Positions 21,322 to 25,772 of a DNA stretch of 25,772 bases are shown here, in pieces (the first letter of the stretch is position 1; every line of letters starts with the position of its first letter). Made by a program: the position numbers and the translations under genes. Where the stretch lies: positions 1 through 25,772 of the IMG/VR virus record IMGVR_UViG_3300044846_003597. One strand, written 5' to 3'. Under the pieces are notes generated by a model that ran no database searches, was not told the origin of the DNA, and was given only the letters and a program-made list of their open reading frames with translations. This DNA is from a virus.

Positions 21322-21452
21322 TAGTCTTTATTAAATGTTTGTTTAGTGTGATTTTATAAAAATATAAGTAAAAAAATTGGAAAAACGAAATGTTGACCAG
21401 AAATTTTTAATGGGTTGATAGTTATCTTATAATTGTGTATAATTTAATTACT

Positions 21453-21617
21453 ATGGCATGTTCAGAATGTAAGCAAAAATCAAAAAGTAGTGAGATGACA
21501 AAACAGGAAATTAATTCTATGGTTAAATCTATGGAAAAAGGTGTAACTTGGTTTGTTATTGTATGGAGTTTATTCGCCATATATGGTATCTACTCTTTGT
21601 TAGATAAATTTTTATGA
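21453..21617 (+). CDS. Small Cys-motif, single-pass membrane protein (54 aa)
   Basis: I chose ATG at 21453 (MACSECKQKSKSSEM) over a GTG at 21435, because the ATG follows an A/T-rich leader of the usual style and the start resembles MAGCGCKKK at 6986. The N-terminus has C-x-x-C, which may bind metal, then a helix (TKQEINSMVKSMEKG) and one membrane segment, VTWFVIVWSLFAIYGIYSLL. Probable topology: cytoplasmic Cys motif and one helix in the inner membrane. The stop overlaps the next ATG (4 bases). Function unknown. Confidence 0.65.
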   Translation: MACSECKQKSKSSEMTKQEINSMVKSMEKGVTWFVIVWSLFAIYGIYSLLDKFL

Positions 21618-22252
21618 AAAATGGAAAATACTTTATAGTTCTTTTCTGTAATAAGAAACGAGTTAAAATATTACATAGATGTCAAAAAAGAACGACTATC
21701 TATGAATATTGGCGCGAATTTAAAACGGAGAGAAAACCTAGATTTTTAAAAATCCAAGGTAGTAAAAGAAACAATGAAGTATTGTATGAATTGGCGTTGG
21801 TGTTCCCAAATAATCGTTGGGCAACAAAAACATTTGTTAAAGACAGTCTTGGTAGGTTGATTGAGGCTAAAATGGAAGATGAAAAACTTCGTATAAAGGA
21901 AATCATACCTTATTGGAAGGAAGAATTAATATACGACTTCCAACAGAAAAAAAGAATACGTTACCATGAGATGCTTGATGATATTTTAAAAGTTACCGAA
22001 ATTGGTCAGGTGTTTACATTGAACAATAAACTTTTTATTCAAAATGACGATAACATTAAATTGTATGGTAATAAAAATCTTAACGACGCTGAAAGATTGT
22101 TTGAATTAGTTAGAGAGGATGTGTTAAAAAATAAACGAGGTAATTTTATATTCGTTAAGGATGTAACAACCGCCCAACGTAAACAACTATATACCCTTTT
22201 AGAATCAAAAGGATTTAAACGGTCTGAACTTTTTCGACACTATTCTTATTAA
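21614..22252 (+). CDS. Hypothetical phage protein (212 aa)
   Basis: This is a basic protein: KYFIVLFCNKKRVKILHRCQ, TTIYEYWREFKTERKPRFLK, a central ELALVFPNNRWATKTFVKD, a helical IPYWKEELIYDFQQKKRIRY segment and a C-terminal TAQRKQLYTLLESKGFKRSE. It looks like a complete soluble alpha-beta domain protein; I have the impression of similar unnamed proteins in large Bacteroidota phages but no function. It is coupled by ATGA to the membrane gene and its last 38 bases overlap the opposing gene at 22215. Confidence 0.7.
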   Translation: MKNGKYFIVLFCNKKRVKILHRCQKRTTIYEYWREFKTERKPRFLKIQGSKRNNEVLYELALVFPNNRWATKTFVKDSLGRLIEAKMEDEKLRIKEIIPYWKEELIYDFQQKKRIRYHEMLDDILKVTEIGQVFTLNNKLFIQNDDNIKLYGNKNLNDAERLFELVREDVLKNKRGNFIFVKDVTTAQRKQLYTLLESKGFKRSELFRHYSY

Positions 22253-22466
22253 AAATAATATCAACTAAACCAATTTTTATTGTAAAAGTTTTTGGTAATA
22301 TACCATTACTTCTGTTTTGTTTTCTATTGATATAATTAAAGGTATTTAAATACTCTTTATCGTCCAATTCAATCACTAACGTACTATTGGTCATATTAAG
22401 ATTAACCTTTTCAATTAGGTCAGAAATTATTGCAAATTGATTTAATAAATCACCCTTTTTTTCCAT
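22215..22466 (-). CDS. Hypothetical protein (83 aa)
   Basis: The product has a helical start (GDLLNQFAIISDLIEKVNLN), a beta-like middle (STLVIELDDKEYLNTFNYIN) and an end KTFTIKIGLVDIIFNKNS. No cysteines or membrane segment. Its last 38 bases overlap the end of the plus-strand gene, and its start overlaps the preceding gene by 17 bases. The tail overlap in opposite directions leaves no room for a terminator, so opposing transcripts must meet inside coding sequence. Not a recognised family. Confidence 0.6.
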   Translation of the reverse strand: MEKKGDLLNQFAIISDLIEKVNLNMTNSTLVIELDDKEYLNTFNYINRKQNRSNGILPKTFTIKIGLVDIIFNKNSVEKVQTV

Positions 22467-22653
22467 GACCGAATATCATTAATATTTTTGTAAAAAAACT
22501 TATTTTCTTTTTTTCTGGTACTTTGAACATTTCTTTTCTATCAAGATTTTTGATTTCTTCAATCATCTTGTTCTTGTGTTTCGCTATCTGCACTTCGTCC
22601 CTCTTCATCTCCTTGTCCAACCAGTTTAATCCCTGTTGTAATCTCTTGTCCAT
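22450..22653 (-). CDS. Hypothetical charged helical protein (67 aa), overlapping gene
   Basis: The product is almost all helix: LQQGLNWLDKEMKRDEVQIA, KHKNKMIEEIKNLDRKEMFK, then VPEKKKISFFTKILMIFGHG. A coiled coil with a short amphipathic or membrane-touching end is suggested. Its first 95 bases overlap the end of the 150-residue gene in another frame, which is unusually long even for phage. Both frames look coding: this one for its regular charge pattern, the other for its acidic tail. Family unknown. Confidence 0.6.
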   Translation of the reverse strand: MDKRLQQGLNWLDKEMKRDEVQIAKHKNKMIEEIKNLDRKEMFKVPEKKKISFFTKILMIFGHGKKG

Positions 22654-23011
22654 TTTCTATAAATGATAATTCTTTTAACTTATCTAAAGATTCGTGTTGG
22701 AATAATAATTCCAATTCTTTTATTTTTGATTGAAATAATTTTTGTTTCTCCTCTATTTCGAAATTAACTTTTACTATTTCTTTTGCACATGAAAAAACTA
22801 TTTCATACCCATCCAATGTCGCGTTACCAATTAACGAAACCAAAGTATGTTTTTCGTTTTTATCCTGTACTTTAATTTTAATTGATTTGTAAGGTACAAC
22901 AATTGTTTCAAATTTCCATGTTGATGGTAATTTAACATCTAAGCTGACGTTATTATCAATTTCCCTTAATGAGAAAAAGTATGGTCTTAATTTTCTTATA
23001 TTGTCAAACAT
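22559..23011 (-). CDS. Hypothetical phage protein with acidic tail (150 aa)
   Basis: The N-terminal 100 residues are beta-rich (YFFSLREIDNNVSLDVKLPS, FETIVVPYKSIKIKVQDKNE, HTLVSLIGNATLDGYEIVFS), then a helix EIEEKQKLFQSKIKELELLF, and a disordered acidic tail from about 128 (GQGDEEGRSADSETQEQDD). Length and layout are intact; the ATG at 23011 follows the stop of the membrane gene by 1 base. I have seen similar acidic-tailed unnamed proteins in large marine phages. The tail region is also read in a second frame by the next gene. Confidence 0.65.
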   Translation of the reverse strand: MFDNIRKLRPYFFSLREIDNNVSLDVKLPSTWKFETIVVPYKSIKIKVQDKNEKHTLVSLIGNATLDGYEIVFSCAKEIVKVNFEIEEKQKLFQSKIKELELLFQHESLDKLKELSFIENGQEITTGIKLVGQGDEEGRSADSETQEQDD

Positions 23012-23012
23012 A

Positions 23013-23195
23013 TTATATTATTAAACTTGTAATTATGTACGATAATGAAAAGTAAAGTAAAACTTCATTCGTTTTACTTATTTTCATTGGTACGGGTTCT
23101 TCTTGAAGTAATTTTACTACAAATTCAATAATGAATCGTAAACTATATACTATACTTAAAATTAATAAGAAAATTTTTATTTCGTTAATCATCAT
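23013..23195 (-). CDS. Small two-helix membrane protein (60 aa)
   Basis: The first membrane segment is IFLLILSIVYSLRFIIEFVV, then a charged loop LLQEEPVPMKISKTNEV, then a second segment LLYFSLSYIITSLII ending the protein. Both ends are likely on the same side. The start is one of two adjacent ATG codons (23195 or 23192) inside the last codons of the Hc1-like gene (11-base overlap). Function unknown. Confidence 0.65.
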   Translation of the reverse strand: MMINEIKIFLLILSIVYSLRFIIEFVVKLLQEEPVPMKISKTNEVLLYFSLSYIITSLII

Positions 23196-23367
23196 GATTT
23201 TTAATTTCTTTTAAAATTTCTTTTCTGAAAATTGGAATTATCTCTTTAATTTCTTGTGCGTATTTTCTTGCACGTATAGACGCACTCCTATTCCCCTTTT
23301 CACGTACTTTAGTGGTGTCAACGGACATTTTTTCCACTAATACTTTTATTCTATTTAGCGTTTCCAT
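23185..23367 (-). CDS. Hc1/histone H1-like DNA-binding protein (60 aa)
   Basis: The sequence METLNRIKVLVEKMSVDTTK, then REKGNRSASIRARKYAQEIK and FRKEILKEIKNHDD, follows the pattern of the short Bacteroidota histone H1-like (Hc1) proteins: IKxLVxxMxxDxxKxxxKGNxxAxxRxRKxxQExK. These basic helical proteins bind or bend DNA and are abundant in Flavobacteriia. A phage version could compact its DNA or alter the host nucleoid. Length is similar to host forms lacking the long Lys/Pro tail. It overlaps the following membrane-protein gene by 11 bases. Confidence 0.78.
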   Translation of the reverse strand: METLNRIKVLVEKMSVDTTKVREKGNRSASIRARKYAQEIKEIIPIFRKEILKEIKNHDD

Positions 23368-23404
23368 TATTATTCATTTTTGATACTAATATACGGAATA
23401 AATT

Positions 23405-23860
23405 CTACTTTTTCAAGTTTTGTTCCAATAATTTATACACCTCGGTTAATATATCAAGTTCTGACCTTGTTTTTTTATACCTAAAATCAAAAAGTTTAAA
23501 AAAATATTCACCTATTTTGGTTGTTTTCTTCTCCAATTTAACCGAATAGTACGCTTCAAAGAAAAAGTTCCATAGATACTCATAATGATTTCCATCATCT
23601 TTGAAGTTAATTTTTTCTTTAGTAAAATTTTCGATTGTTTTGTTCCAACACCAACTGAAGTGGTTTCTTTGGTCGGACTCATTATATAGGACATCAGAAC
23701 CTAAATAGGTATTATCCACTAACTCATATAACGAAGAAAGAAAGTCGTAAAATAACTCGACTTTCTCTCTGTGTATATTGTATGCTCGATACCAAACATC
23801 TATTTGGTTTCTATATTTGTCCGAAATATCAAACTCATTATAATCTTTTCTGTTTTCCAT
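23405..23860 (-). CDS. Hypothetical phage protein (151 aa)
   Basis: This aromatic and charged soluble protein contains YRNQIDVWYRAYNIHREKVE, LFYDFLSSLYELVDNTYLGS, then NHFSWCWNKTIENFTKEKIN, HYEYLWNFFFEAYYSVKLE and a C-terminal helix SELDILTEVYKLLEQNLKK. It is mostly helical with many Tyr/Trp. The ATG at 23860 has AAGGAATT just before it, one of the few Shine-Dalgarno-like leaders in the window. A 47-base gap separates it from the large mosaic gene. Family not recognised; by position it may be virion related, which is only a guess. Confidence 0.65.
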   Translation of the reverse strand: MENRKDYNEFDISDKYRNQIDVWYRAYNIHREKVELFYDFLSSLYELVDNTYLGSDVLYNESDQRNHFSWCWNKTIENFTKEKINFKDDGNHYEYLWNFFFEAYYSVKLEKKTTKIGEYFFKLFDFRYKKTRSELDILTEVYKLLEQNLKK

Positions 23861-23907
23861 AATTCCTTATTTTAAAATATAAGGATAAAAGAAATTAAAA
23901 AAAAGAA

Positions 23908-25458
23908 TTACTGAGTTTTTTTATTATATCCGTACATTTTCTTCATTCTTTCGATTTCCTCGTTTAAAACTGAAGACATATTTGTTTTTGATTCTTTAAC
24001 AACCACAACTTTTTCAGGTGAAGCCCAAGAATGACCCCAACTTACTTCTTTACCTTTCTTTTCAATTTCTTTTTTCTTTACTGAGGTCTTACCAATATTT
24101 TTACCGGTATCTGTTTTAATAACATTAGCAGCATCTTGTGAGTTACCCATTTTCGGGTCACCCTCCAATGCCATTTTTAATCTTTTTTTGAAATTTTCAG
24201 ATGGTTCTTGGTCATAATCTAAATCCGCCAATGTTCCTCCTCTATGGGTTTTGGTGTATTCATCTTGCTCAGGTGTTGCATTTATTACCATTTTTTCACC
24301 TTTACCGTTTTGTTTTGGAAATTCTGGATTATCCGCTCCGTCAAATGATGATGCTTTTTTAAGTTTATCTTCAACTTGTTTCATGTAGTCATCATTTTCT
24401 TTCTTAGAACCTTGTTGTGCCTTCTTTGTGGCTGAGTGAGTAATAACATCAGATTCAGAAACCATTCTTGAAATCATATCAACCATTTCTCTTTCGGTTA
24501 ATCTTAATGTTCTCTTCTTTGACTCATACATCATTTTACCACACTCATTACACATACCTCCTTCATTCATTCCACCACCACATTCACATAATTTTTCTTC
24601 CATGATTTCATTATTTTTACCTGATGTTGAAAATGAATCGTATTCACTACTTGTTGAATTATCTTTTTTATCCATACGGTTATCTTCAACTGAATTAACT
24701 AACTTAATATTTTCATCATCCCATTCATCAATTTCACCGTCTGTGGTACTACCTGTAGTTTCGTATTCGTTTCCGTCTTCATCTGACCCCATTAACATAA
24801 TAGAATCATTGTGACCTCCGCCGTCTATATTTCTTTCCATCACCTCGTAATCATCCCAAGTAATGGTTTTTCCATTATAATCTGATGTTGGTCTACTTTC
24901 TGAATGTGAATTTTCTTCCATTTTTTGTGAACACTCATCACATTTACCTTCTTTTTTGTTTCTCAACATTTTGAAGTCCTCTTTGTTAATTATACCATTA
25001 TCATCCAAGTCTATTTCATCTCGACCATCGCCAAATTCTTCTTCCTCAAGTTGTTTCCAAGATTCATCAACATTATGTGTTTCCCCGTTAAGTTTGAATT
25101 CTTTTAATCCTTTTTCTTTAGCATCCTTAACTGCATGTGCGAAATTATTAACTTTTGTTTTCATTGTTTTGTTTTCTTTTACTTCTAGTTTTTCTCCCAT
25201 CTCATCCAATTTATCAAACATATCAGACGGTGAGTTATATTTTTTCTTTTCAATTATGAATTCCTTTTCGGGATGTTTCTTCTTATAAATATCCAAATGT
25301 GACATTGCTTCATCCTCATTTTCAAAAGTTTCAACAGGTTCACCTTCACATGTGATGTGATATACCTCATTACCTTCTTTATTTTCTCTTAGAATGGTTT
25401 TTTTAACCTCATCAAAAAGAGATTCGTTAATTATATTTTGGATATCTGTGGACTTCAT
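23908..25458 (-). CDS. Large acidic mosaic phage protein with EF-hand and zinc-knuckle motifs (516 aa)
   Basis: The protein is low in hydrophobics and very charged. In order: an N-terminal helix MKSTDIQNIINESLFDEV; a small domain VYHITCEGEPVETFENEDEA (32-51); an EF-hand/dockerin-like loop DLDDNGIINKED (150-161, Asp150, Asp152, Asn154, Asp161); a CxxC (173-176); a zinc-ribbon-like CEC...CNEC (291-306); RTLRLTEREMVDMISRMV (316-333); an ALEGDPKMGNSQDAANVIKT stretch (430-449); and LNEEIERMKKMYGY at the C-terminus. I recall the last three motifs from many unnamed marine phage proteins, often near structural genes. Role unknown: scaffold, internal virion or regulatory protein are options. It sits 4 bases after the right-edge gene. 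Confidence 0.7.
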   Translation of the reverse strand: MKSTDIQNIINESLFDEVKKTILRENKEGNEVYHITCEGEPVETFENEDEAMSHLDIYKKKHPEKEFIIEKKKYNSPSDMFDKLDEMGEKLEVKENKTMKTKVNNFAHAVKDAKEKGLKEFKLNGETHNVDESWKQLEEEEFGDGRDEIDLDDNGIINKEDFKMLRNKKEGKCDECSQKMEENSHSESRPTSDYNGKTITWDDYEVMERNIDGGGHNDSIMLMGSDEDGNEYETTGSTTDGEIDEWDDENIKLVNSVEDNRMDKKDNSTSSEYDSFSTSGKNNEIMEEKLCECGGGMNEGGMCNECGKMMYESKKRTLRLTEREMVDMISRMVSESDVITHSATKKAQQGSKKENDDYMKQVEDKLKKASSFDGADNPEFPKQNGKGEKMVINATPEQDEYTKTHRGGTLADLDYDQEPSENFKKRLKMALEGDPKMGNSQDAANVIKTDTGKNIGKTSVKKKEIEKKGKEVSWGHSWASPEKVVVVKESKTNMSSVLNEEIERMKKMYGYNKKTQ

Positions 25459-25462
25459 ATTA

Positions 25463-25772
25463 TTATATAAATATCTTCTTTATTTCATTTATCACTATCT
25501 TTTCCATTTCTAAATATGGTATCCCATATTTTTTAGAAACTTCTTGAACCGATTCCTTTAATCCCTCAACTTCGTAGAATTCTATTGCTCCTGTATTTCC
25601 TTGGTTACAGTACGGGAATTTCTTACATTTCTCTTTTACCTTAACAAAAACACCACCAGGACCACCCCATTTAGGGAAGTTTTTATCTTTAACGGCTCTA
25701 CTTTGCATTACACTATTAGGTCCATTTACTTTAAGTGGATTTTTACTACCATCCCCAAACGGAGCATCATAT
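25463..25772 (-). CDS. Hypothetical phage protein (5' end beyond the window)
   Basis: The frame is open from the right edge, so the N-terminus is cut; an internal ATG at 25708 would give 81 residues, but the sequence before it (YDAPFGDGSKNPLKVNGPNS) looks equally coding. Then SRAVKDKNFPKWGGPGGVFV, KVKEKCKKFPYCNQGNTGAI and a helical end, KYGIPYLEMEKIVINEIKKI. The paired cysteines in CKKFPYC and the Gly-rich loop suggest a metal or structural turn. It is directly upstream of the large mosaic gene (4-base gap) and probably coexpressed. No family recognised. Confidence 0.7.
   Translation of the reverse strand, partial: YDAPFGDGSKNPLKVNGPNSVMQSRAVKDKNFPKWGGPGGVFVKVKEKCKKFPYCNQGNTGAIEFYEVEGLKESVQEVSKKYGIPYLEMEKIVINEIKKIFI

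Noticed and set aside
21415-21443. TTGATA, 17 bases, TATAAT upstream of the gene at 21453, a sigma70-like promoter
   Set aside because: In AT-rich DNA this is expected by chance, it would leave only a few bases of leader, and the probable Bacteroidota host uses a different consensus.
23861-23907. CCTTA/TAAGG inverted repeat between the mosaic gene and the next gene as a terminator
   Set aside because: The arms meet almost without a loop and are followed by the next ATG rather than a T tract; it may only be AT-rich symmetry.
24602-25288. Plus-strand Ser/Phe/Leu-rich frames opposite the large mosaic gene
   Set aside because: Low-complexity products typical of the antisense of an acidic, Lys/Glu-rich gene; no start context or neighbours support them.
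1-25772. CRISPR array, tRNA or rRNA genes
   Set aside because: No regularly spaced repeats, no cloverleaf with a T-loop GGTTCGA-type segment and no rRNA-like stretch were noticed; a covariance-model scan was not possible here.

Overview
The window is very AT-rich, densely packed, and reads as part of a large tailed-phage genome whose host is probably a Bacteroidota (Flavobacteriia-like) bacterium. Phage character comes from many short overlapping unknown genes, two homing endonucleases of different families, three solitary DNA methyltransferases, a fragment resembling the T4 gp23 major capsid protein, and blocks of genes that switch strand. The host assignment rests on A-rich leaders ending in AAAATT before ATG instead of strong Shine-Dalgarno sites, one good TTG-N19-TAnnTTTG promoter, and proteins that look like Bacteroidota versions: GSII-type glutamine synthetase, acyl-CoA thioesterase, DUF2452 and an Hc1/histone-H1-like protein. 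The standard genetic code fits. No terminase, portal, tail or replication gene is visible, so the phage assignment is an inference.

Layout. (1) 1-4989, minus strand: probably one operon read leftward from a promoter near 5026-4995. It holds small unknown and membrane proteins, glutamine synthetase, a LAGLIDADG endonuclease, a D12 adenine methylase, DUF2452 and a thioesterase cut by the window edge. (2) 5041-6286: a DUF192 gene converging on a beta-class DNA methyltransferase. (3) 6375-18419, plus strand: a GIY-YIG endonuclease, a small Cys-rich protein, a terminator, then a ribbon-helix-helix-like regulator behind a near-perfect palindrome. A gp23-like mini-protein follows, and then about 10.5 kb of glycan genes, most joined by ATGA-type stop/start overlaps, ending at a bidirectional terminator. 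(4) 18436-21321, minus strand: D12 methylase, unknown, AAA+ ATPase, thioredoxin, glutaredoxin. (5) 21453-22252, plus strand: two unknown genes. (6) 22215-25772, minus strand: small unknowns, an Hc1-like protein, a large acidic mosaic protein and a gene cut by the right edge.

The most notable system is region 3. Seven or eight glycosyltransferase-like proteins, a DUF1796 protein and a GDPD-like protein surround a compact module: two related nucleotidyltransferases, a transketolase split into two very short subunits (PP and PYR domains only), a KdsC-like HAD phosphatase and a PfkB-type sugar kinase. Together they could make and activate an unusual ketose- or heptose-type sugar and attach it to virion, DNA or host surface. 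Neither the sugar nor the acceptor can be read from the sequence. The gp23-like fragment is coupled by a 4-base overlap to the first glycosyltransferase, which hints at a link with the virion.
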